Part shown: one piece after another, positions 33,721 through 41,242 of the stretch
Layout: each line of letters opens with the position of its first letter
How positions within the stretch are numbered: position 1 is the stretch's first letter
Assembly: GCA_021772095.1 (NCBI GenBank)
Contig: JADYXR010000008.1
Span: forward strand, 1 to 64,000
Reading direction: 5' to 3'
Length of the DNA: 64,000 nucleotides
Origin: Candidatus Obscuribacter sp.
GTDB taxonomy: Bacteria; Cyanobacteriota; Vampirovibrionia; Obscuribacterales; Obscuribacteraceae
Notes under the pieces: model-generated
The model's database searches: none
What the model was told of the DNA's origin: nothing
Seen by the model: only the letters and a program-made list of their open reading frames with translations
Translations under genes and position numbers: made by a program

Positions 33721-34227
33721 AAATCCGGACTGCGGTGTCCCGCCGTCGCCTTGATCGGCTGTCACGTTGGGCGCTGGAACGCTTCTGAATTTTAGCGTTT
33801 CGATAGCTTTCTCATACTCAGCTTTACGTTGCGGCTTGCTCAACTTCTGATCGAGATGCGCTTTGCGAATTTCCAGTAGTCGCGGCCAACCGCCCTGGCT
33901 TTGAATTGCCGCAATCAGGCCACTGATAACGTGCAAGGAAACGAAATCGTCAAGAGCCAGAAAGTCCGGTGCATGCTCAGAAATCGGAACGTTTTGCACG
34001 ACCCTGACAAACCCATCGCCGTCGCTAACCGCCATGGTGAGCGGAGAGTTTTCACTGACGAAATTTTGGTGAATTTCCAGATGGCTAATTTTAGAATTCG
34101 TAAACACTCCCGTGTCGTTGACTTCCACCGGAAGTAGACGCATCAAGTAAGCGTGCTTTTGTTCGATGCGCCGCATGCGCTCCGGACTTAGCCCGTTAAA
34201 CTGTGATGTGATTTTTAGTGTGTTCAT
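33703..34227 (-). CDS. Hypothetical protein, 174 aa
   Basis: Start ATG 34227 is chosen because AGGAG lies six bases upstream; an ATG at 34275 keeps the frame but lacks this. The protein is soluble. It opens MNTLKITSQFNGLSPERMRR, continues with a helix QKHAYLMRLLPVEVNDTGVF, and has strands around ISHLEIHQNF and GDGFVRVVQNV. The helix YEKAIETLKFRS is followed by a Gly/Gln/Pro tail (DGGTPQSGFQTPQS) that merges into the downstream repeat. No family recognised. Confidence 0.55.
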   Translation of the reverse strand: MNTLKITSQFNGLSPERMRRIEQKHAYLMRLLPVEVNDTGVFTNSKISHLEIHQNFVSENSPLTMAVSDGDGFVRVVQNVPISEHAPDFLALDDFVSLHVISGLIAAIQSQGGWPRLLEIRKAHLDQKLSKPQRKAEYEKAIETLKFRSVPAPNVTADQGDGGTPQSGFQTPQS

Positions 34228-34308
34228 CGTGCGCTCCTGCTGTGCTTGCGCCCATGTTGCTGTATTTCGCAGCAAGCGTTGGTGTTGAAATCGTTTTCAA
34301 TATAAATA

Positions 34309-34917
34309 CTAGAGGTCCGCCGGGCGGATAACGATTGTATCGCTATAGGTTACCGCAATAAAGCGCTTGCCTTCATAGAAAAATGTTTCGGAGGACGGGT
34401 CGCCGTGGCCGACGGCAAGGTCTGAGTAGCCGCTGGACGCCATTAGCGAGTCATCGTGGTTGTATAGCCCGGTGTCAAAGTCTTCAGAGTAGAATGCGTC
34501 GTTATTTCCGAAAATCGCGTTGCCACCGTTAGAATAGCGATATCTTGAAAAGTCGGCGCTGCTGGGCGTTATCGGGGCGCAATGCGAGCACTGCTGCTCT
34601 TCTAAGCCGCTGCAAAGCGAACATATGTAGTATTCGGTTCCGCAATCCGTCGAGCCGCAAAGCGAGCAAGGGTCGGCATCACAGATCGAACACTCCGGTG
34701 GTGCCGCGCGCCGCGACGAATAGTCGTAGAAATTGCCCGGATCCCGATAATACGGCGTATCGAAGGTTCTCTGGAAGCGCGCGCTAATAGTTGGAGGCGA
34801 AATGAGATCCGCCCGCGGTCGAACCCTGATCGGGTAAAAGACCAGCATTGCCGAGATAACGATAGCAATCAACAGCAGTTCCATATATTTTTTATGCCCC
34901 GACATTTCGCCGATCAT
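34309..34917 (-). CDS. Single-pass membrane protein with Cys-rich cluster
   Basis: 202 residues with a membrane helix near the N-terminus (LLLIAIVISAMLVFYPIRV). Residues about 72-112 hold nine Cys in the pattern CSIC..CSLC...C...CSLC....CSHC, repeated CxxC pairs like a zinc-binding treble or a B-box-like knuckle array. The C-terminal half is Asp/Ser/Tyr-rich and ends in a short beta segment (FIAVTYSDTIVIRPADL). Depending on topology the cluster could be oxidised outside the membrane, or bind zinc inside. ATG 34905 is an alternative start. It diverges from the gene at 34969. Confidence 0.6.
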   Translation of the reverse strand: MIGEMSGHKKYMELLLIAIVISAMLVFYPIRVRPRADLISPPTISARFQRTFDTPYYRDPGNFYDYSSRRAAPPECSICDADPCSLCGSTDCGTEYYICSLCSGLEEQQCSHCAPITPSSADFSRYRYSNGGNAIFGNNDAFYSEDFDTGLYNHDDSLMASSGYSDLAVGHGDPSSETFFYEGKRFIAVTYSDTIVIRPADL

Positions 34918-34968
34918 GCGCGGTCAAATTAAGCCCTCGAGAATTTACAATTCGTCTATGATTTGAGC

Positions 34969-35799
34969 ATGATTGGGCTTGGAAAAACGCGATCCTCCTA
35001 TATGTGCAGCGTTGGCATCCTCGTCGCATTGATTTTTGTGCTCGTGCCGCCCGCCATAGGAGATGAGGGCGCGGCGGTCAAGAGAGCGCCCACAACGAAC
35101 GCCTACCCGGCTCCTGTGATTGTCGGGCTTCGAGATCATCAGTATGAAAAGGCAGAGCAAGCTGCTCGGTCGCGGCTTTCCATCGTCGAGGCTGACCAAA
35201 GCAGCTCGCTTGAAACGAAACGAAAGGCTCGGCTGGAAATGGCAATGGTTTTAGCCGGGTGCGCCTGGGATGTCGATCTGCGTTCACGCTCGACGCGGCT
35301 TTCGGGAAATGACGTTCTGCTCCTGGTTGTAATCACGTTGTTTGGCGGTTCTATCGTTCTATTGCTCATGAAATACGGACCGCAGCGACCGCAGTTGGTC
35401 GCTCAAACCGAGCAGTGGATGGAGAAAATGCAGACTCGCAATCGAGACGACGGCTTCAAACAAGCGGGCGCCGCGCTTTGCAGTTTGCTGATACTTGGGG
35501 TGTCGGCTGGAGTGATTTTTCTGGGACTTTATTTTCTAATTCACCTGGTCGCTGAGCTTAATTCGCCATCCCGGCAGGATCCGAAGGCGAGGAAGTACTT
35601 CGACGAAGCGAAAATATTGATGGCGACAGCTCAGGCTGAGGATGCGCCTAAAACGAGTATCGAAGATCATGATGTTTTGGCTCTTTACGCCGGTTTCCTT
35701 CGCAAGATGAGTCTTGACCGAGAGGCGATTGAAGTAGAAAAGCGCGTGCGTGCTTTGGAAATTGCTGGTTCTTGTTTAGTGCCAAAACAGTCGCGATGA
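34969..35799 (+). CDS. Hypothetical membrane protein, 276 aa
   Basis: Starts with ATG 34969 (a TTG two codons earlier is possible). A signal-like helix (VGILVALIFVLVPPAIG) is followed by a short helical region with a SIVEADQSSSLETKRKARLE stretch. Two further helices occur, LLLVVITLFGGSIVLLLM and LLILGVSAGVIFLGLYFL. The C-terminal helical part (KARKYFDEAKILMATAQAE, LYAGFLRKMSLDREAIEVEK) resembles a TPR-like hairpin. Function unknown; a regulatory or scaffold role is only a guess. Confidence 0.58.
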   Translation: MIGLGKTRSSYMCSVGILVALIFVLVPPAIGDEGAAVKRAPTTNAYPAPVIVGLRDHQYEKAEQAARSRLSIVEADQSSSLETKRKARLEMAMVLAGCAWDVDLRSRSTRLSGNDVLLLVVITLFGGSIVLLLMKYGPQRPQLVAQTEQWMEKMQTRNRDDGFKQAGAALCSLLILGVSAGVIFLGLYFLIHLVAELNSPSRQDPKARKYFDEAKILMATAQAEDAPKTSIEDHDVLALYAGFLRKMSLDREAIEVEKRVRALEIAGSCLVPKQSR

Positions 35800-35986
35800 A
35801 TTGCAACTAGATATATTATTGTGGCGAACCGATCGACTGCGAAAGTCGGATTGGAATTTACGCGAAGGAATTTTTGATACGCTCAGCCTCATAAAAATTG
35901 TCGCGAGTTGTTGAAGAAAATGAACTTCATGATGCGACAAAGTGTGTTCAAAATAACGAAAGTAATCGTGAGCGAAAAAGATTGAG

Positions 35987-37999
35987 ATGAGTGCCGACGA
36001 TACGAAAATGAAGTGTCCGACTTGCGGTGGAGCCACCGCATCGGGCGACCCATCTTCGGTACCGTGCACTTGCTCAGCTGCTCCGAAGGATTGGATACGG
36101 CGGACCCTGACCCGTGAAATGGAACGAGAGCTTTCTGTCGATAAAGACAGATTTCCATTGCGAAGATATAAACCTTTGTCTTTGATCGGCAGTGGTGGCA
36201 ACGGTAGCGTTTACTACTGTCGCGATCGTTTGCTTCGAAAAAAGGTCGCCATAAAAATCATTAGTGATGCCAGTCCTGAACATATCGTCGCGTTCCAAAA
36301 AGAAGCAATCGCCACTTCAAAACTCGTTCATCCTAATATTGTTTCAATCCTCGATTTTGGTGTCACTGAAAGTGGCACACCATATATGGTGATGGAACTT
36401 TTCGAAGGGACGAGTCTTTCTCAAGCCATTCGAACCAGCGGTGTTTTGCCGATTCAAACGGCATTGGCTGTGTTTTCCCGCGTTTGTGATGGACTAGCTG
36501 AAGCGCACAGGATGGGCGTTTTTCATCGAGACATAAACAGTTCGAATATCCTTGTCGCCGATCTCGATTCCGATGCGCCAGCTGTTCGCATAATCGATTT
36601 TGGTGTTGCCCGAGTCAGAAAGGAACAAGACGCGTCGATGCGCACGCAAGGTTTGACGCTGGTTGGAACGCCGCATTATATGTCGCCGGATCAGGCTGCC
36701 GGTCGTCCTTTTGATGAGCGTTCCGAAATTTATAGTGTGGGATGTGCATTTTTTGAAACGCTCACCGGGGTGCCACCATACTCCGGCGAAAGCGCGCTCG
36801 AAATAATCAATCAACATGCTATCGCACCAATACCGACACTATCAGAAAAAAATCCTGACGTTTATTTCCCCAGTGAATTGGAATCGATTATCGCCAGTTG
36901 TTTAGCTAAAGATCCATCCGAACGACCCGCGTCCATGGCGGCTTTGAGTAATGCGCTGAACAATCTAACCATCAACATGACGCTCAGCAATCCGACAATG
37001 AGAATAGAACTTGCGCCGAAGCGGAAGAAAAGTCAGCAGAAAGCGTTTTTGCTAATTCCGATTTTTGCACTATTCCTTTTGTCGATTCTTTTTTTCTCCG
37101 CGCTTAGCCAAAATCAAAAGCCTGCAAAAGATGTTGTTACAAAAACTGACACTGAAGGGAGCGTGCATTTTATCGAAGCGAACGCTAAACCAAAACCCGG
37201 ACTGGGCGATTTGTGGCGGAAGTCTTCCGGGGCAGGTAGTGACCTGATCCTTGTCGCCGAGGAAGAAGTCACCGATGATGATTTAGACGCAATTCTCAAG
37301 TTGAGGCCGAAGGAAGTAGACTTGAGGCACGCGCGCGTTAGCAGCAAGGGCGTCGAGAAGTTGATCGGCATGCCTATACGTCGCTTGATGTTGTCGCATA
37401 CAAAGATTGATGACTCTGCGATCCCTTTTATTGCTAAGTTTGAAAAACTCAATCATTTAGCATTGAGCGAAACATCTGTCACCGATCATGGTATCGCCGG
37501 CCTTGCCAATTTGAAACTCAAACGACTCGAACTCGAGGGTTTAGATTCCTTTACCGACCGAGGTTTGGATTTAGTCGTGGCTCAATGGCCGTCCTTAGAA
37601 ATGCTGGACATTGCTAATACTGCTGTCACCAACAGTGGTGTCATCAAATTGAAAAACTTGTCAAAACTCAAAAGTTTGGACCTGCATCAAATGAACTTGA
37701 CTAATGATGCTATGAAAACGGTTTTGAATCTTCCGCAACTCGAGCGGTTGTGTCTGGTTCACATCGGCTTCAATCAAAAGTTTTTGGACGAGATTGCACA
37801 AAAAAAGTCGCTAAAACTATTGAATATTGGTGACATTCCGGGATGGACCAAGAAAGATTATGAAGAACTTGAAAATAGAATGGGACGTTTTCGCATGAGG
37901 CGAGTATACGAGGGGGCTGATTTGGAAGCCGTTCCGAGCATTCAGCCGATGATCGATCTAATGGGCCCAGGGGACTTTGAGCCCAGAAAAGCGAACTAA
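35987..37999 (+). CDS. Membrane Ser/Thr protein kinase with extracytoplasmic LRR tail; atypical catalytic loop
   Basis: 670 residues. The N-terminus has a zinc-ribbon-like CPTCGG...CTCS (10-29). The kinase domain (62-330) has GSGGNGSV (68-75), Lys90 in KVAIK, Glu106 and IIDFGVARV (Asp204), so nucleotide binding looks intact. The catalytic loop reads FHRDINSSN (180-187): Asp182 is kept but the Lys two residues on is Asn. One membrane helix (352-373, AFLLIPIFALFLLSILFFSA) separates it from LRRs (about 415-640) such as LNHLALSETSVTDHGIAGLA and MLDIANTAVTNSGVIKL. The LRRs should lie outside and act as sensor (inference). Related proteins are at 57288 and 61151. Confidence 0.82.
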   Translation: MSADDTKMKCPTCGGATASGDPSSVPCTCSAAPKDWIRRTLTREMERELSVDKDRFPLRRYKPLSLIGSGGNGSVYYCRDRLLRKKVAIKIISDASPEHIVAFQKEAIATSKLVHPNIVSILDFGVTESGTPYMVMELFEGTSLSQAIRTSGVLPIQTALAVFSRVCDGLAEAHRMGVFHRDINSSNILVADLDSDAPAVRIIDFGVARVRKEQDASMRTQGLTLVGTPHYMSPDQAAGRPFDERSEIYSVGCAFFETLTGVPPYSGESALEIINQHAIAPIPTLSEKNPDVYFPSELESIIASCLAKDPSERPASMAALSNALNNLTINMTLSNPTMRIELAPKRKKSQQKAFLLIPIFALFLLSILFFSALSQNQKPAKDVVTKTDTEGSVHFIEANAKPKPGLGDLWRKSSGAGSDLILVAEEEVTDDDLDAILKLRPKEVDLRHARVSSKGVEKLIGMPIRRLMLSHTKIDDSAIPFIAKFEKLNHLALSETSVTDHGIAGLANLKLKRLELEGLDSFTDRGLDLVVAQWPSLEMLDIANTAVTNSGVIKLKNLSKLKSLDLHQMNLTNDAMKTVLNLPQLERLCLVHIGFNQKFLDEIAQKKSLKLLNIGDIPGWTKKDYEELENRMGRFRMRRVYEGADLEAVPSIQPMIDLMGPGDFEPRKAN

Positions 38000-38015
38000 T
38001 CAGGCATCGCCGAAG

Positions 38016-39014
38016 TTACCTGAATGGAAGAATTGTGCTACCCGGCCCTGCTCCGCCAAAACGGGAGAGCCCGCCGCCGTGCTGGTTTCCTCCAAAGATA
38101 CCGCCGCCGAATCCGCGATTGCCGAAGCCGCCATAGTTGCCGCCGAAACCGCCGTAGTTTCCGAGTCCGCCGTAATTTCCAAAGCCGCCATAGTTGCCGC
38201 CAAGACCGCCATAATTTCCGAATCCGCCGAATGGCGAGTAAGGAACCCCTGGATTCATGGCTCCGCCTGCGGGATTCAAGGTCGGAAACTGTGCACGTCC
38301 CGGTGTTCCGAATGGAAGCAACGGGTTCGAGCCGAACGGACTTCCATAGTAAGGATTGCCGACGCTGCCGCCGAAACCGCCGTATGGATTGACGGAACCG
38401 TATGGCGAGTAAGGCGAATATGGCATGCCCATCCCGCCATAGCCGAAACCGCCGTAAGGGTTGTAGCCACCACCAATTAGCGGGCTACCGTATCCACCAT
38501 AATATGGATTGTTTCTGTTCACTCTATAGTTAAGATAAGAATTGGCGCCCATCCCGGCCACCGCGCCCGCGCCTTGCCAGAAGCCGGGGTTGTCGAAAAA
38601 TCCGTCATCACCCATCAATGCGTTTGATGCATTCTTTGGAAAAGAAACGATTGATTTGCCCAGTTTGCCCAAGATCGATGACTTCGCTTTGTTCTGCGGC
38701 GGCTGCGCGTACTGACCATTATTCGGTGGCGCGCCTTGATTGAACGCGGGATTCGAAAACCCGCTTGGTATGCCGGGTCTGAACGATTGATTGTTAGCGC
38801 CGTCGTCAGGTTCTTGTTGCTGTTGGTCCGGCTCCATGTCGCCGGGCTGCATATCTTGCGGTGGCGTTTCATAGTCGTCACGCGTGCGAATGATTCCTTT
38901 TTTATAGAAACCATTTACCTGATCGTCATCAACCCAATCATCGGCGGCGCTAGCCGAGCCGAACTGGACGGACATCAACGCCATTAGTAATAGAGCTATT
39001 CTATGCAGCTTCAT
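38016..39014 (-). CDS. Secreted Gly/Asn/Tyr-rich repeat protein
   Basis: 332 residues with a Sec signal (MKLHRIALLLMALMSVQFGS, cleavage near ASA). An acidic DDWVDDDQVNGFY segment and a Gln/Pro-rich region follow. From about residue 160 the protein is built of Gly/Tyr/Asn repeats (GGYNPYGGFGYGG, then NYGGFGNYGGLG several times) and ends in Arg. The DNA encoding this, about 38110-38225, is correspondingly repetitive. A surface matrix or adhesive role is plausible but unproved. It converges with the LRR kinase gene. Confidence 0.68.
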   Translation of the reverse strand: MKLHRIALLLMALMSVQFGSASAADDWVDDDQVNGFYKKGIIRTRDDYETPPQDMQPGDMEPDQQQQEPDDGANNQSFRPGIPSGFSNPAFNQGAPPNNGQYAQPPQNKAKSSILGKLGKSIVSFPKNASNALMGDDGFFDNPGFWQGAGAVAGMGANSYLNYRVNRNNPYYGGYGSPLIGGGYNPYGGFGYGGMGMPYSPYSPYGSVNPYGGFGGSVGNPYYGSPFGSNPLLPFGTPGRAQFPTLNPAGGAMNPGVPYSPFGGFGNYGGLGGNYGGFGNYGGLGNYGGFGGNYGGFGNRGFGGGIFGGNQHGGGLSRFGGAGPGSTILPFR

Positions 39015-39087
39015 GACTATAAGAATACCGCTACATTTTGAATTATGCCAGAGCAGAACCTATCCATGCGATCTTGAAAAATCTGCT

Positions 39088-39117
39088 CAGAGATGCCGGC
39101 CGAAACCGGCATCTCTG
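39088..39117 (-). terminator. Probable intrinsic terminator of the ABC exporter operon
   Basis: CAGAGATGCCGG and CCGGCATCTCTG pair as a 12-bp stem with a 6-base loop. On the minus strand the stem is followed, after seven bases, by TTTTT. It begins 25 bases past the permease stop. The offset T-run lowers certainty. Confidence 0.6.
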
Positions 39118-39141
39118 GCAGCGGATGCGGAACTGTGTGTT

Positions 39142-39936
39142 CTAAGCGTTGTACTTGGCTAGCAGACCTTTGACTCTTGCTTGTTCAAACATGTATTTGA
39201 ACAATAGACCAGCAGCGGCTAGATACAGCACGTTGAGCGCGAATGCGATGAGCGCGTAGTTGAAAACAACTTCGTTCGATCCTGACAAAGACGCACGCAT
39301 TCCTTCGAAAACGTACGATGCCGGAACACATCGCGCTAATGGCTGTAACCAGGCTGGCAACACGCTCACAGGATAGAAGACCGCGCACAATGGCTGCACC
39401 AGGAATGGTATCGCCCAGGCGAGAACTTCAGCCTGCGGACCGAATCGGATGATCAACGCTGTTGCGACAAGACCCATTGCCCATCCCATAAGCATGAGGT
39501 TAACGAACAGCATAGGCAGATCAGGTCCTATCGTCATGATGTTGAATTGATACATGAAGGCTGCCATCGCCGACAGTATCACCATGACGGTGACGGCCTG
39601 TGCAAGACCGAGTATGTAAGCTGCGGTAATGAACTCACTGACTTTCACCGGAGAGGTGAAAATATTCAGCAGGTTACGCGACCACAAGTCTTCCATAAAC
39701 GACAAGCACACGACCTGATGCGCTCGGTAGAACACGTTCCAGAGGATCACAGCGCCGACCAAAAATGTAATCATCGTTGGCACGGCACCACTGATTTTAA
39801 GCAAATAGAGCGTAACGAACCCCCAGACCAGCAAGTCCATGACCGGCCAGAAGAAGATGTCCATCGCTCTAAACGCGTTGCGCGAACATACAAAAAAGTA
39901 TTTCAGCACTAACGCGTAGATTCTATTCCATCTCAT
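39142..39936 (-). CDS. ABC-2 type transporter permease
   Basis: 264 residues with six hydrophobic segments, among them MDLLVWGFVTLYLLKISGAV, YILGLAQAVTVMVILSAMAA and AWAIPFLVQPLCAVFYPVSV. The final PVSVLPAWLQPLARCVPASY with VFEGMRA is the ABC-2 membrane signature (NodJ/DrrB-like). It starts with an ATGA overlap on the ATPase gene, so the two form one exporter. The substrate is unknown; lipid, polysaccharide or drug are all compatible. Confidence 0.85.
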   Translation of the reverse strand: MRWNRIYALVLKYFFVCSRNAFRAMDIFFWPVMDLLVWGFVTLYLLKISGAVPTMITFLVGAVILWNVFYRAHQVVCLSFMEDLWSRNLLNIFTSPVKVSEFITAAYILGLAQAVTVMVILSAMAAFMYQFNIMTIGPDLPMLFVNLMLMGWAMGLVATALIIRFGPQAEVLAWAIPFLVQPLCAVFYPVSVLPAWLQPLARCVPASYVFEGMRASLSGSNEVVFNYALIAFALNVLYLAAAGLLFKYMFEQARVKGLLAKYNA

Positions 39937-40724
39937 GATACTTTTACCTTTTTGAGATCGGCACTGGAAGCGACTTTATCGCCTCTGCCGTCGACTGAAT
40001 GATTTCGTGCAATCGAGATGAAAACATCCTCGAGTGAATCACTGTTGTACTTGCGCAAGATCTGATCCGAGGTGCCTTCCTCGACTACTTCTCCGGCGCT
40101 CATAAACACAATTCGATCGCACAGCTCGGTCACGTCCAACATGTTGTGAGATGTGGTGAGCAGTGTGCATCCCTCTTCGCGATTGACTCGTTGCAAGACC
40201 TTTCTGACTTTGTCAGCGAGGTCCGGATCGAGGCTTGCGGTGGGCTCGTCGAGAACCAGAAGTTCCGGATCGTTCAACAGAGCTTTGCACAAGTTGAGTC
40301 GGGTTTGCTCTCCGGAAGATAGTCTGCCGGATGTCGCGTTGCGGAGATGATGAATTTCGAAGTCCTCGAGAAGCTTCTCGATCTTGTTCTTAGGGTTTTT
40401 GACACCGTAAATGTGAGCGAAGACCAGTAAGTTTTCGATGACCTTGAGGTTGTACGGTAGGGCAATGTATGAGGAGGCAAAGTTTACTCGCGAGAGGATT
40501 TCCGTCCTGCTCGTTTCGATGTCGCGTCCGAAGACGCGCACTGTGCCTGCCGTTGGCTTGGTCAAACCAAGAAGCATGTGAATGGTCGTGGTTTTACCTG
40601 CGCCGTTGATTCCCAGCAACCCAACGATTTCGCCGCGGTCTGCGTGGAACGAGACGTTTTTAACGGCCTCATATTTGCCAAAATGTTTCTGTAAGCCTGT
40701 GACTTCAACAATTCTGTTGAACAT
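39933..40724 (-). CDS. ABC transporter ATP-binding protein (ABC-2 exporter)
   Basis: 263 residues. Walker A is LLGINGAGKTTTIH, the signature is SSGEQTRLNLCKAL, and Walker B is LLVLDEPTASLD, followed by the H-loop TTSHNM. An active ATPase is expected. ATG 40724 follows GAGGAG with normal spacing. The 5' leader holds a large hairpin followed by T6 (40779-40848), so expression may be controlled by premature termination. It pairs with the permease that follows. Confidence 0.92.
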   Translation of the reverse strand: MFNRIVEVTGLQKHFGKYEAVKNVSFHADRGEIVGLLGINGAGKTTTIHMLLGLTKPTAGTVRVFGRDIETSRTEILSRVNFASSYIALPYNLKVIENLLVFAHIYGVKNPKNKIEKLLEDFEIHHLRNATSGRLSSGEQTRLNLCKALLNDPELLVLDEPTASLDPDLADKVRKVLQRVNREEGCTLLTTSHNMLDVTELCDRIVFMSAGEVVEEGTSDQILRKYNSDSLEDVFISIARNHSVDGRGDKVASSADLKKVKVS

Positions 40725-40772
40725 GAGAAATTACTCCTCGCCAAATTCGTGTAATTGCTGCCGAAAAAACGG

Positions 40773-40849
40773 CAAAAAAGTAAGAGCACCTGTGCTACGG
40801 AGGGACCGTCGGGCAATCGCCTCGTGTCTGCCTCCAGGTGCTCTTACTC
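40773..40849 (-). promoter_or_regulatory. Hairpin plus T6: candidate attenuator/riboswitch-type leader of the ABC exporter
   Basis: On the minus strand the 14-base arms AGTAAGAGCACCTG (40848-40835) and CAGGTGCTCTTACT (40792-40779) pair perfectly, and TTTTTT follows directly. Inside the 42-base loop, GGAGG and CCTCC can extend the pairing and GGC-GATT-GCC forms a small apical hairpin. A second element, GCCG-TTTTTT-CGGC, follows at 40760-40773. The ATPase start is 55 bases beyond the stem. Premature termination inside a leader is the simplest reading; I recognise no known riboswitch class. It could instead be the 3' end of a small RNA. Confidence 0.6.
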
Positions 40850-41111
40850 TTCGTTACTACGACGAATGATGCAAGAAGTGAGAATTTGGAAATCTCACAA
40901 AATACAGCTAACCTGTGAGGGCAGAATCAATGGATTCGGAAAAATGTTATATCGTTTCTCATCTTTGTTGCTCCAGATTCGTTGTTAGTGATCGTGGTCA
41001 CTCGACCGTTCGACCAATTTCTCATGCGTGCGGCAAACAAATTTCTGCCGACTCTCCAAAAAATATATACCACGCTCGCCGATAGCGCAACCCCTCTTTT
41101 CGAAATGTGTA

Positions 41112-41132
41112 AAACCCGCAGTGATGCGGTTT
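41112..41132 (-). terminator. Possible terminator after the kinase gene
   Basis: On the minus strand AAACCGC-ATCACT-GCGGGTTTT forms a 7-bp stem (one asymmetric G) with a short T-run built into the 3' arm. It lies about 110 bases past the kinase stop codon. Weak evidence. Confidence 0.35.
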
Positions 41133-41242
41133 CGCTTATATGTTATTAGAGAAGAGAACAATGTTGGAGTGATCACAGCTCATGATGTGGTATCACATGT
41201 GATTCTAGTCATGCTCAAATTCAGTGATGTTTGTAAAAGAAA

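Larger units (their letters stand above)
40725..41242. other. Intergenic region with several RNA hairpins
   Basis: About 520 bases between the kinase stop and the exporter start, both leftward. On the minus strand in order it holds: a hairpin at 41112-41132, a hairpin GTGAGA/TCTCAC (40878-40898), the long 14-bp hairpin with T6 (40779-40848), GCCG-T6-CGGC (40760-40773) and the ATPase ribosome site. Open frames on the plus strand here are short and unconvincing. No gene is called. Confidence 0.55.
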
